Assembly: GCA_963741845.1 (NCBI GenBank) | Contig: CAVUJV010000023.1 | Location: 186,001 to 250,000, forward strand | DNA length: 64,000 nucleotides | Direction of reading: 5' to 3' | Origin: Roseiarcus sp963741845 | GTDB lineage: Bacteria; Pseudomonadota; Alphaproteobacteria; Rhizobiales; Beijerinckiaceae | Shown: in pieces, positions 42,552 to 51,046 of the stretch | How positions within the stretch are numbered: the stretch's first letter is position 1 | Layout of the letters: the number at the start of each line of letters is the position of its first letter | Position numbers and translations under genes: made by a program | Notes under the pieces: model-generated | The model's input: the letters and a program-made list of their open reading frames with translations, nothing else | Databases searched by the model: none | What the model was told of the DNA's origin: nothing

Positions 42552-43268
42552 ATGCCGTCATATCTGGATCTCGCCGTCCTTGGGATCGTGCTTATTTCGG
42601 CTCTTCTGTCCATGTTGCGCGGCTTCACCCGCGAGGTGCTCGCGATCGCGTCCTGGGTGGCCGCCGCCGCCGCCGCCTATTACTTTTATCCCGTTGTCGT
42701 CCCCTATCTCGCTCCCTATATCCATAAAGAGCTGATCGCGGCCGGCGTCGCGGCGGCTGTCGTCTTTTTCGTGACCCTGATCGTGGTGTCGCTATTCACA
42801 GTTCGCCTGTCCGACGCCATCCTCGACAGCAAGATCGGGCCGCTGGACCGCTCTCTCGGTTTTGTGTTCGGGGTCGCCCGGGGATTTCTGCTGGCCGTGG
42901 TCGCCTTTGCGATCTTCAACTGGTTGGTCGCCGAGCGCCAGCAGCCCGAATGGGTCAAGAACGCCAAGACGCGCCCCGTCCTGATGGAGACAGCCAACAA
43001 GATCGTCGCGATGCTGCCGGAAGACGCCGCCGCGACTGTCGATTCCTGGATCAAGTCGCGCACCGCCAATCTCATGCCTCCCACTACGGACGAGCCGACG
43101 GACGAAGCGCCGGCGACGACCGCGCCCGCTTCGCCGTCCTCGACGACGGAACCCATTCCGCAAAAGAGCGCCGGTTCGGATAAGAAGCTCGATCCGATCG
43201 GCAGCATGATCAACAAGAGCGTTCCTGCGCCGGCGCCCGCAGCTCCGGCTGTGGTCCCAAAACACTGA
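42552..43268 (+). CDS. cvpA: CvpA-family membrane protein
   Basis: A 238-residue protein with about four membrane segments (LAVLGIVLISALLSMLRGF, AIASWVAAAAAAYYFYPVV, VAAAVVFFVTLIVVSLFTV, GFVFGVARGFLLAVVAFAI), followed by a Pro- and Ala-rich cytoplasmic tail. The R-G-F-T-R-E motif after the first segment is typical of the CvpA family (colicin V production). The position directly before purF is conserved in many bacteria. The ATG at 42552 begins at the first membrane segment. Confidence 0.92.
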   Translation: MPSYLDLAVLGIVLISALLSMLRGFTREVLAIASWVAAAAAAYYFYPVVVPYLAPYIHKELIAAGVAAAVVFFVTLIVVSLFTVRLSDAILDSKIGPLDRSLGFVFGVARGFLLAVVAFAIFNWLVAERQQPEWVKNAKTRPVLMETANKIVAMLPEDAAATVDSWIKSRTANLMPPTTDEPTDEAPATTAPASPSSTTEPIPQKSAGSDKKLDPIGSMINKSVPAPAPAAPAVVPKH

Positions 43269-43316
43269 TCCGCCTGGGGCCGTTGGCCTCGACGGCGGGT
43301 TGAGCGAGGTAATGAG

Positions 43317-44789
43317 GTGAGCCCCGATTCCGACGGCGCCAAAGGCGTCGATCTCGACGAGGACAGGCTGCACGAGGAGTGCGGCGTCTTCGGAATTTTC
43401 GGCCATCCGCACGCTGCGGCGATCGTCGCGCTCGGCCTGCACGCGCTCCAGCACCGCGGACAGGAGGCGGCGGGCATCGTCGCTTTCGATGGCCAGCGAT
43501 TCCATTCGGAGCGGCGGCAGGGCCTGGTCGGCGACCATTTCTCGAGCGCCGCCACCATCGACCGCCTGCCGGGCCAGTCGGCGATCGGACATGTCCGCTA
43601 TTCGACGACCGGCGAAACGATCTTACGCAACGTCCAGCCGCTGTTCGCGGAGCTTGACGCCGGAGGTCTCGCGGTCGCCCATAACGGCAATCTCACCAAT
43701 GGCCTCACGCTGCGGCGCGACCTCATCCGCTCGGGCATGATCTGCCAGTCGACCAGCGACACCGAAGTGGTGCTCCTGCTCGCGGCGCGCTCGCGCCGGC
43801 TGCGGATTGTCGACCGTTTCGTCGAGGCTCTGGCCGAGATCGAGGGGGCCTACGCCCTGGTGGCCCTGACGAACAAGAAGCTCATCGGAGCGCGCGACCC
43901 CCTCGGCATCCGGCCGCTTGTGCTCGGCGAACTCGACGGCTGTCCAATTTTGTGCTCGGAGACCTGCGCGCTCGACATCATCGGCGCGAAGTTCGTCCGC
44001 GACGTTGAGAATGGCGAGGTGGTCGTAATCGACGCCGAGGGCGTAACGAGTTTCTTTCCGGGCCCGCGCCTGCCGGCCCGGCCCTGCATCTTCGAATATA
44101 TTTATTTCTCGCGCCCCAATTCCGTCGTGCACGGCCGCTCGGTTTATGACGCGCGGAAGGCGATGGGCGCGGAACTCGCCCGAGAGTCGCCGGCTGAGGC
44201 GGACGTGGTCGTGCCTGTCCCCGATTCGGGCGTGCCGGCCGCCATCGGATATTCCCGCGAATGCGGCCTGCCGTTCGAACTCGGAATCATCCGCAACCAT
44301 TATGTCGGACGCACCTTCATCCAACCGACGCAGTCGATCCGCGAGCTTGGCGTCCGGATGAAGCACAACGCCAATCGCGCCGTGGTCGAGGGCAAGCGGG
44401 TCGTCCTGATCGACGATTCGATCGTGCGCGGGACGACGAGCGTCAAGATCGTCCAGATGATGCGGGAGGCGGGCGCGCGAGAGGTGCATTTCCGCATTTC
44501 CTCTCCGCCGATCACGCATCCAGACTTTTACGGCATCGACACGCCCGAACGGGAAAAACTGCTCGCCGCGCGCATGGATCTCGAAGCCATGCGCCGCTTC
44601 ATGGGCGCCGACAGCCTCGCCTTCCTCTCGGTCGAGGGAATCTACCGCGCCATGGGCTATTCGGGCCGGGACACCGTGCAGCCGCAGTTTACCGATCATT
44701 GCTTCACCGGCGATTATCCGACGCGATTGACCGATGTCGAAGGCGAATCGAGCCGGCGTCAGCTTTCGCTGCTGGCCGAAGCGAGCTGA
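43317..44789 (+). CDS. purF: amidophosphoribosyltransferase
   Basis: A 490-residue PurF, first committed step of purine synthesis (PRPP plus glutamine to phosphoribosylamine). The catalytic N-terminal cysteine is Cys22 in HEECGVFGIFG, exposed after removal of a 21-residue propeptide. QHRGQEAAGI, HVRYSTTG and HNGNLTNG complete the glutaminase half. The PRPP loop is VVLIDDSIVRGTTS. It is intact. The start is GTG at 43317, preceded by GAGCGAGG. Confidence 0.96.
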   Translation: MSPDSDGAKGVDLDEDRLHEECGVFGIFGHPHAAAIVALGLHALQHRGQEAAGIVAFDGQRFHSERRQGLVGDHFSSAATIDRLPGQSAIGHVRYSTTGETILRNVQPLFAELDAGGLAVAHNGNLTNGLTLRRDLIRSGMICQSTSDTEVVLLLAARSRRLRIVDRFVEALAEIEGAYALVALTNKKLIGARDPLGIRPLVLGELDGCPILCSETCALDIIGAKFVRDVENGEVVVIDAEGVTSFFPGPRLPARPCIFEYIYFSRPNSVVHGRSVYDARKAMGAELARESPAEADVVVPVPDSGVPAAIGYSRECGLPFELGIIRNHYVGRTFIQPTQSIRELGVRMKHNANRAVVEGKRVVLIDDSIVRGTTSVKIVQMMREAGAREVHFRISSPPITHPDFYGIDTPEREKLLAARMDLEAMRRFMGADSLAFLSVEGIYRAMGYSGRDTVQPQFTDHCFTGDYPTRLTDVEGESSRRQLSLLAEAS

Positions 44790-44815
44790 GGCGGGCCGCG
44801 CCCGCGTCGCCAGGC

Positions 44816-44941
44816 TCAGTAGAACAGCTTCATCGCGTTCTGCAGGGTGCCGAAGACTCCCCAGATCAGGGGGATTCCGACAAAACCCCAGGCGAGTACG
44901 AGTTGGATCGTCGTCGTCCCGCCGTGTTCGCTATCGGCCAT
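44816..44941 (-). CDS. MFS transporter small subunit (41 residues)
   Basis: A 41-residue protein missed by usual length limits: starts MADSEHGGTTTIQLVLAW, then GFVGIPLIWGVFGTL and QNAMKLFY at the end. It has one membrane segment. It lies 11 bp after the OFA antiporter on the same strand. Very short membrane partners of OFA-type (oxalate/formate antiporter) MFS proteins with the G-x-P-L-x-W-G-V pattern are known as MFS transporter small subunits. Assignment rests on pattern and position. Confidence 0.82.
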   Translation of the reverse strand: MADSEHGGTTTIQLVLAWGFVGIPLIWGVFGTLQNAMKLFY

Positions 44942-44952
44942 GCTTGCCTCCC

Positions 44953-46332
44953 TCAGCCCACGCCGATCACGTCGTCAGCGGTTTCCGGATTCATGTGGTG
45001 GCGGTCATCGACCGCCTTGATCAGGAAATTGGCGATGAAGCCGACCACCAGCAGTGCAGCCATGATGTACATGGTCACGTTATAGGCGTGCGCCTTCGGC
45101 ACGCCGCTGTCGATCTGATATTGCCTGATGTAGTTGACGAGCACGGGGCCTAGCACCCCCGCTACGGACCAAGCGGTAATGAGCATCCCGTGGATCGCGC
45201 CCACGTACCGCGTCCCGAACATGTCTCTGAGATAGGCCGGAACGGTAGCAAATCCGCCACCGTACATGCTGATGATCACGAGGAAGCACAGGATGAACAG
45301 CGACAGATTCCCGGCGGAGCCGAAATAGGGGACGAGCGAATAGAGGATGATCCCCAGCACAAAGAAGATCGCATAGGTGTTCTTGCGGCCGACGTGATCC
45401 GAAATGGAAGCCCAGAAGAAGCGGCCAGCCATGTTGAAGAGGCTGAGGAGCCCGACGAAGCCACCGGCGGCAACGGCCGTCACCCGGCCCGGAAACATCT
45501 CCTGAGTCATCGCCGAGGCTTGGCCGAGCACGCCGATGCCGGCCGTGACGTTCATGCAGAGCACGACCCAGATCAGCCAGAACTGCGGGGTCTTCAGCGC
45601 CTGGTAGACATAGACGTCCTTGGTCGTGACGAGCTTCTTCGGAACCGCCGGGGGAACGAAGCCTGCGGGCCGCCAGTTAGGCGGAGGCACACGCACGATC
45701 GCGGACCCGACGAGCATGAAGCACGCGTAGACGAGTCCGAGCACGACGAAGGTCTCGGTGACACCGACATGGGTCGGAGTCGAAAAGCGGCTCATCAGCC
45801 AGACCGAGAGTGGCGAGGCGATCATGGCGCCTCCGCCGAAACCCATGATGGCCATGCCAGTCGCCATGCCGGGGCGGTCCGGAAACCACTTCATCAGCGT
45901 GGATACGGGCGCGATATAGCCGAGGCCGAGACCGACTCCGCCGAGCACGCCGTAACCGAGATAGACGATCCAGAGCTGATGGAGCCAGACGCCGAGAGCG
46001 GCGACAAGAAAGCCGCCGCTGAAGCAGAGCGCTGCGGCGAACATCGCTCGGCGCGGTCCTCCCTCCTCGACCCAGCGTCCGAATACCGCCGCCGACGCGC
46101 CGAGGAAGAAGATCGCGATGGAAAAGATCCAGCCGAGCTCGGTGAGTTTCCAGTCTTCAGGCGCGGATTTGGTGATCCCAATCAGTCTCGTCATGGGCAG
46201 GTTGAACACGCTGAACGCATAAGCTTGCCCGATGCACAGGTGAATGCAGAGCGCCGCCGGCGGAACCATCCACCGGTTGAAGGCCGGCGGGGCGATTGTC
46301 CGGGTTCGGTCGAGAATTGACGTGGCTGACAC
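44953..46332 (-). CDS. OFA-family MFS transporter (oxalate/formate antiporter-like)
   Basis: A 459-residue MFS protein with 12 membrane segments. Features are CIHLCIGQAYAFSVFNLPMT near the start, EGGPRRAMFAAALCFSGGF, GYGVLGGVGLGLGYIAPVST, KWFPDRPGMATGMAIMGFG, and WASISDHVGRKNTYAIFF in the second half. This is the OFA group, which exchanges oxalate and formate or takes up other monocarboxylates such as lactate or pyruvate. A 41-residue small subunit follows. No oxalate decarboxylation genes are nearby, so substrate is undecided. Confidence 0.88.
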   Translation of the reverse strand: MSATSILDRTRTIAPPAFNRWMVPPAALCIHLCIGQAYAFSVFNLPMTRLIGITKSAPEDWKLTELGWIFSIAIFFLGASAAVFGRWVEEGGPRRAMFAAALCFSGGFLVAALGVWLHQLWIVYLGYGVLGGVGLGLGYIAPVSTLMKWFPDRPGMATGMAIMGFGGGAMIASPLSVWLMSRFSTPTHVGVTETFVVLGLVYACFMLVGSAIVRVPPPNWRPAGFVPPAVPKKLVTTKDVYVYQALKTPQFWLIWVVLCMNVTAGIGVLGQASAMTQEMFPGRVTAVAAGGFVGLLSLFNMAGRFFWASISDHVGRKNTYAIFFVLGIILYSLVPYFGSAGNLSLFILCFLVIISMYGGGFATVPAYLRDMFGTRYVGAIHGMLITAWSVAGVLGPVLVNYIRQYQIDSGVPKAHAYNVTMYIMAALLVVGFIANFLIKAVDDRHHMNPETADDVIGVG

Positions 46333-46641
46333 TGGCGTTCCCCAAAGACTCCGAGGTCAGCGGAAGCCGCTGCCGGCCCGGCGTCGCGCCGGCCGATCGT
46401 CCTTCCTTAGACGACGTTCCTTCCCTGTCGTTCTTTTTCTCGCGAGCGTGAACTCGCATGACATTGTTAAATGACGGAATGCAAGTTTGGCAACTCTCGA
46501 CCGCGCGCTCCAAGTCCGCGGCCACGAGATGGGCGCAGCAGCCGTTCAAATCCCGTCATCAACGGCTCAGCCCAGGAAAACGCGCCGTCGGTCGCGACGC
46601 TCCTGGAGAACGCGCGGCCAGAGGAGCTGTTGGCGGGTTCC
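46333..46641. other. intergenic region between an aldo/keto reductase and the OFA antiporter
   Basis: 309 bp with no gene that I can support. A stretch TTCAAATCCCGTC near 46547 recalls a tRNA T-loop, but no acceptor or T-stem pairs with it. Promoters for the antiporter probably lie here; no defined site was found. Confidence 0.4.
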
Positions 46642-47523
46642 TTACGCTGCCGCCTCAGCCTTGCCGATCGTGTCGAGCCGGTTCAGCGCCTCGCTGGGCA
46701 GCGTGAGCTCCGCCGCGGCGAGATTCTCGCGCAAATGCGCGAGTGAAGAAGTGCCCGGGATCAAGAGCACGTTCGGGGCGCGTTGCAGGAGCCACGCCAG
46801 CGCGACCTGCATCGGCGTCGCGCCAAGGCTCGCGGCGACGTCCGCCAAGGTCGAGGATTGCAGCGGGGTGAACCCGCCGAGCGGAAAGAACGGCACATAG
46901 GCGACGCCCGCTTCCGCGAGCTCGTCGATCAGCGTGTCGTCGCCGCGCTGGACCACGTTATAGAGGTTCTGCACGCAGACGACTTCCGCGATTCCGCGCG
47001 CCTCCCTGACCTGGGCGGAAGTGACGTTGCTGAGGCCGAGATGTCGGATGAGGCCCTGTTTCTGGAGGTCGGCGAGGGCGGAGAAGCGCTCGGCGACCAA
47101 GTCCTCGGTCGGCTCGTGTACTGCGCCGAGGACGCGCAGGTTCACCACATCGAGCGTCTCAGTCTTGAGGTTGCGCAGATTGTCGTGGACCGCGGACTTG
47201 AGTTCCGCCGGGCTCTGCGCCGGAAGCCATGACGCGTCCGAGCCGCGCCTTGCGCCGACCTTGGTTACAACGACGAGGTCTTCGGGATAGGGATACAGCG
47301 CCTCGGCGATGATTTCATTCGTGACGTGCGGTCCGTAGAAGTCGCTGGTGTCGATATGGTTGACGCCGCTGGCGACGGCTTCGCGCAGCACAGCGACGGC
47401 TGCGCCGCGATCCTTTGGCGGACCGAATACACCCTTGCCAGCAAGCTGCATCGCCCCGTAGCCCATGCGGCGCACGGTGCGATCGCCAAGCCGGAACGAG
47501 CCGGCGGACGCGATGTCGATCAT
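46642..47523 (-). CDS. aldo/keto reductase
   Basis: A 293-residue NADPH-dependent oxidoreductase of the AKR superfamily. Catalytic residues are in HIDTSDFYGPHVTNEII (Asp, Tyr), VVVTKVGARRGS (Lys) and AVHEPTEDL (the usual His-containing strand region is altered). LGLSNVTSAQVREA and VCVQNLYNVVQRG carry the substrate-binding barrel segments. LLIPGTSSLAHLRENLAAA holds cofactor-binding residues. It resembles AKRs used for small aldehydes such as methylglyoxal; substrate unknown. It lies upstream of the antiporter on the same strand, 309 bp away. Confidence 0.88.
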   Translation of the reverse strand: MIDIASAGSFRLGDRTVRRMGYGAMQLAGKGVFGPPKDRGAAVAVLREAVASGVNHIDTSDFYGPHVTNEIIAEALYPYPEDLVVVTKVGARRGSDASWLPAQSPAELKSAVHDNLRNLKTETLDVVNLRVLGAVHEPTEDLVAERFSALADLQKQGLIRHLGLSNVTSAQVREARGIAEVVCVQNLYNVVQRGDDTLIDELAEAGVAYVPFFPLGGFTPLQSSTLADVAASLGATPMQVALAWLLQRAPNVLLIPGTSSLAHLRENLAAAELTLPSEALNRLDTIGKAEAAA

Positions 47524-47779
47524 TAACAGTCTCCCTGCTGCGTCCGCCTATAATCGGAATGGGCTGTCCTGAATATCGAACAATGGCGGAACTCGCAGAC
47601 CCCTCGGCGTTTCTGCTGATGGCCGGATTCTCGCTCTCGGAAAACGCTCATCGAGTTCGCGCGATTAAATCATTTTTGAAAAATACGGACTTGAAGCGCT
47701 GAAAAAAGCGTGTTTCGTTGTCGCTGGTAAACATCCGTTTATCAAAAAATCAATAGAACGGGGACATAGGGGACGAAAC

Positions 47780-48298
47780 ATGAAGCGATCAGCAATTTTT
47801 TCGGCGGCGACGGCCATTGGACTGATGGCATCCTTAGGGTCTGTGTCGGCCAAGGCGGGCACACTGGTGGTGACTTGGACGGAGGCGACCCGTGGCATCG
47901 ATGTGTCGTGGGAGCAAAGTTCAACGCCTACGCCGAATTACTATGGGAATGGGATAGAAACGGACGTGCCGGTGTGGAATTTTACTTCGACCGGTTCGAC
48001 GTCTGTGGGTCCGTACAGCGCGATCGAATACTTAAACGGCGCCCTAACTGGCATGTTCTATACGCCAGGCAACGGGTATATCGTCGACGGGCCGCAGATA
48101 TATAGCGGCAGTGAGTCGGCCCCGATCTTCACGCCGGGAACCTATACGGGCCAGGACGAGTTGTACGGGTCGGCCGCGCAGGTGACAGTGGCTGAGGTCA
48201 CTTCAGTTCCTGAAGCTTCAACCTGGGGGATGATGCTCCTTGGCTTCGCTGGACTCACGCTTGGAGCCTACCGCAGGCAAGGGGCTCGCGCCGCCTGA
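47780..48298 (+). CDS. PEP-CTERM sorting-domain protein
   Basis: A 172-residue exported protein with a Sec signal (MKRSAIFSAATAIGLMASLG, cleavage near AKA). The mature part is rich in Gly, Thr and Tyr. It ends with VPEASTWGMMLLGFAGLTLG and a YRRQ basic tail, a clear PEP-CTERM anchor that an exosortase cuts. The composition is less GC-rich than neighbours. Such proteins are linked to extracellular polysaccharide or biofilm. No exosortase is in the window. An AGGGGA ribosome site precedes the ATG. Confidence 0.9.
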   Translation: MKRSAIFSAATAIGLMASLGSVSAKAGTLVVTWTEATRGIDVSWEQSSTPTPNYYGNGIETDVPVWNFTSTGSTSVGPYSAIEYLNGALTGMFYTPGNGYIVDGPQIYSGSESAPIFTPGTYTGQDELYGSAAQVTVAEVTSVPEASTWGMMLLGFAGLTLGAYRRQGARAA

Positions 48299-48375
48299 TT
48301 AAAGAACTCCGCTGGCCCTGCCTTTCGCGCATTGCACTTTTGCGATAGAGGCGGAGGACAGGATCGATGTCCATG

Positions 48376-48418
48376 CCCCGGAAGGTCCCGCAAAAGGGCC
48401 TTCCGGGGCCTTTCGTTT
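48376..48418 (+). terminator. terminator after the PEP-CTERM gene
   Basis: A GC-rich stem (48376-48389 with 48396-48408) with a 6-nt loop is followed by a T-rich stretch (cctttcgttt). It lies 78 bp after the stop. Confidence 0.7.
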
Positions 48419-48504
48419 CGGCCTCGACATCCTCGTCTTGGACGTTGCGGTTGAGCGTCGGAAGCTTCTATCCTTTGCATCGCATCAATCAGGAGAGGCA
48501 GCCC

Positions 48505-49380
48505 GTGCCGGCCGAAAAGTCAGGGCGCCGGCGTGGCGTGCTGCTCGTCCTCATCGCGACCGTCATGTGGAGTCTGGCCGGCGTTTTCGCCCGGATGGTC
48601 GCCCACCTCGATGTCTGGACAGTCGTTGGCTGGCGGGCGCTCCTGGGTTCGGCTTCGATTTCGGTCGTGGGCTTCGTCGAGTGGCGGCGCGGACGGCTCG
48701 ACGATCCGCTCGGTTTCGGCCAGCTTTCGCCTATCGTCGCGCTGCTCGCGATGATCGCCATTTCGGCCTACGCCGCCTCGGTGATGACGACGACCATCGC
48801 CGACGTGATGGTGGTCTATGCGACGCTCCCCTTCATCGCGGCGGGTCTGGGGTTCGTGATCAATAAGGAGCGGCCGTCGCCCCGGACGCTGGTCGCCTCG
48901 ACCGTCGCGCTCGCCGGCATCGTGATTATGGTCGCGGCGGGCCTCGGGTCGGGCCGCCTGCTCGGACAGGCGCTGTCCGCGATCATGACGGTCGCCTTCG
49001 CCGGCATGATCGTGCTGCAGCGGCGCAAGCCCGGCGCCTCGATGATCGCCGTCAATGCGGTCGGGGCTTTCGGGGCGGGAGTCCTCGGCCTCCTCAATTC
49101 CCCGCATCCGCCGATGAGCGCTTTCGACTTCGCCGTGCTTTTCGCCTTTGGTTTCACCACGATAGGGGTTTCCTTCGTTCTGTTCATGGAGGGAGCCAGG
49201 CTGATCCCCTCGGCCGAGGCGGGGCTCATCAGCCAACTGGACGTTGTGCTCGGGCCGATCTGGGTGTTTCTTGCCTTCGGCGAGAATCCGGGACTGGCGA
49301 CGATTCTCGGCGGCGCACTGGTTCTTGCGGCTGCGCTCTGGCGCATGGCGCCGGATCTCGTGCGCCAGCGAATCATCTGA
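48505..49380 (+). CDS. EamA-family (DMT) drug/metabolite transporter
   Basis: A 291-residue protein with ten membrane segments in two homologous EamA halves. Features are GVLLVLIATVMWSLAGVFAR at the start, VVGWRALLGSASISVVG, VVYATLPFIAAGLGFVIN, and EAGLISQLDVVLGPIWVFLA near the end. Such proteins export small metabolites or amino acids. The GTG at 48505 with AGGAGAGG upstream was chosen over an earlier frame that overlaps the terminator hairpin. An SDR gene follows 12 bp later. Confidence 0.88.
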   Translation: MPAEKSGRRRGVLLVLIATVMWSLAGVFARMVAHLDVWTVVGWRALLGSASISVVGFVEWRRGRLDDPLGFGQLSPIVALLAMIAISAYAASVMTTTIADVMVVYATLPFIAAGLGFVINKERPSPRTLVASTVALAGIVIMVAAGLGSGRLLGQALSAIMTVAFAGMIVLQRRKPGASMIAVNAVGAFGAGVLGLLNSPHPPMSAFDFAVLFAFGFTTIGVSFVLFMEGARLIPSAEAGLISQLDVVLGPIWVFLAFGENPGLATILGGALVLAAALWRMAPDLVRQRII

Positions 49381-49392
49381 AAGGGAGGAAAC

Positions 49393-50152
49393 ATGGGAAG
49401 CGAGGAGCGATTCGCGCTGGTGACGGGCGCTGGCGTCGGCATCGGCAAGGCTACGGCTCGGGCTCTGGCGCGCGCGGGATGGCATGTGGCGCTGGCGGGG
49501 CGCCGGCGCGACAAGCTCGAAGACGCCGCGCGAGACGTCGCGACGGCTGGCCGCCGCGCCCTGATCGCGCCTTGCGACGTTTCCGATCCTCAGGCCGTGA
49601 AGGGCCTGTTCGCCCTGATCGAGAAGGAATTCGGTCGAACTCGACCTCCTCTTCAACAACGCCGGCGTCAGCGCGCCCGGCGTGCCGCCCGACGAACTGA
49701 CCTTTGAGCAATGGAAGGCGGTGGTCGACGTCAACCTCAACGGCGCCTTCCTGTGCGCGCAGGGCGCCTTCGGTCTCATGAAGCGGCAGACCCCGAAGGG
49801 CGGCCGCATCGTCAACAACGGCTCGATCTCGGCCCATGCGCCGCGCCCGATGTCCGCGCCCTATACGGCGACCAAGCACGCCATCACCGGCCTCACGAAG
49901 TCGCTGGCGCTTGATGGCCGCGCTCACGACATCGCCTGCGGCCAGATCGACATCGGCAACGCCCTGACCGAAATGGCGTACAAGATGACCCAGGGCGTTC
50001 CCCAGGCGGATGGGCGCATCGCCGTCGAGCCGACCATGGACCCGAACGAGGTCGCCGATGCGGTCGTCCATATGGCGAGCCTGCCGCTTTCGACCAACAT
50101 CCTCACCATGACGATCATGGCGACCAAAATGCCCTTTGTCGGGCGGGGGTGA
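49393..50152 (+). CDS. short-chain dehydrogenase/reductase (frameshifted)
   Basis: An SDR of about 252 residues after removing one base near 49637. The first part is FALVTGAGVGIGKATARALA (TGxxxGxG) and VSDPQAVKGLFALIEKEFG. After the frame change come LDLLFNNAGVSAPGVPPDE and WKAVVDVNLNGAFLCAQGA. The catalytic set is NNGSISA (Ser) and YTATKHAITG (Tyr, Lys), so an active enzyme is expected if the frame is intact. An AGGGAGGAAAC site precedes the ATG. It may share a transcript with the upstream EamA transporter; its substrate is unknown. Confidence 0.85.
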
Positions 50153-50354
50153 GCTTCCGGAGGGGCAGCACTGCGCGCGCCCGCGTTTTCGACGGTTGAG
50201 CCTGTGCCAAAACGGGATGGAAAGCGTTGCCGTTACGCAACGGTCTGGAAATGTGTTCGGCGTCACATCGCTTTTGAAGAAATGATGCGATAGACGGACC
50301 GCGTCCGCTTTGGGGCGTTGTGGATCAGGCAAGGGTCTGGGCTGGGGGTTTCAA

Positions 50355-50562
50355 GTGCGGCTCGTGTTCGTGCTTCTTTTCGCTGCCGCGATGGGTTGCG
50401 GGCTCGCGGCGAGCGTGACGATCTCGATGGCGCCCGCCTATGCGGACAACGTCGGCAAGGGTTACTGACGGACCCGATATCGCGGGCGTCGCACCCGCCG
50501 GGATCGAGGAAGGCGAGGCCGCCAAGGAGCCCCGGCCGATGGCGTCGGGCTGGCGCGAGTGA
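50355..50562 (+). CDS. small exported protein (frameshifted)
   Basis: A possible 68-residue secreted peptide: GTG start, signal RLVFVLLFAAAMGCGLAA, cleavage near AYA, then DNVGKGY. One extra base near 50465 gives the other frame, GPDIAGVAPAGIEEGEAAK and PRPMASGW, up to a stop at 50562. It has no recognised family. The signal peptide is convincing, but the joined reading frame rests on one presumed insertion. Confidence 0.45.
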
Positions 50563-50582
50563 TCCGCTTCGGGTTGAAGCGC

Positions 50583-50990
50583 CTTCCGGTCCGGATTTGT
50601 GCCGCCGTGGAGAGAGCGGCAAGCGTTTTCGCGCGCTTTTGGCGCCATTCCGCGCTCATTTCGGCGTCTGACGCGCCAAAAGAAGCGTATTCGGCTCGAT
50701 TTTCAGCGAAAAACCGATCGAAAATCACGCCATTTTCTTCCGCGAATCGGGACTTTTCAAAGGCTTGCGCTGGCTTTTCCTTCCGGCTTCCGGCTTTTCG
50801 ACGCCGGCGTGGGACGCAATTCGGGTTTTCGATGCGCTCGGCGAAGCCATGATGGGCGCCGGACGTGCGCGAGATGTGGCGTCGAGGTGGCGGGGCAACC
50901 AGGCTCGGTGGCTTCGGCGATTGCATAACATGCGGCGGCTTCAGGCTTGACGGCAATGAGGCATCATACCGGGAAAGTCAGAAAATCAAA
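50583..50990 (-). repeat. dispersed non-coding repeat, copy B
   Basis: Reverse-strand copy of the 31950-32274 element. The body is 50583-50786 and shares the hairpin stem. The head (about 50930-50990) keeps TTTTCTGACT, TATGATG and GCCGTCAA. About 150 bp between head and body are unlike copy A. The AT-rich flank of copy A has a counterpart at about 50977-51025. It lies between the small exported protein gene and the acyltransferase, again between convergent 3' ends. Confidence 0.85.
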
Positions 50991-51046
50991 AGGAAATGTC
51001 TTGTGTTTCTATTTTTCTAAATCAAAGAACACGCCAGCTGCGTGAA

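Noticed and set aside
46535..46565. tRNA-like T-loop (TTCAAATCCCGTC)
   Set aside because: The flanks do not form a T-stem, and no acceptor stem or anticodon arm is nearby.
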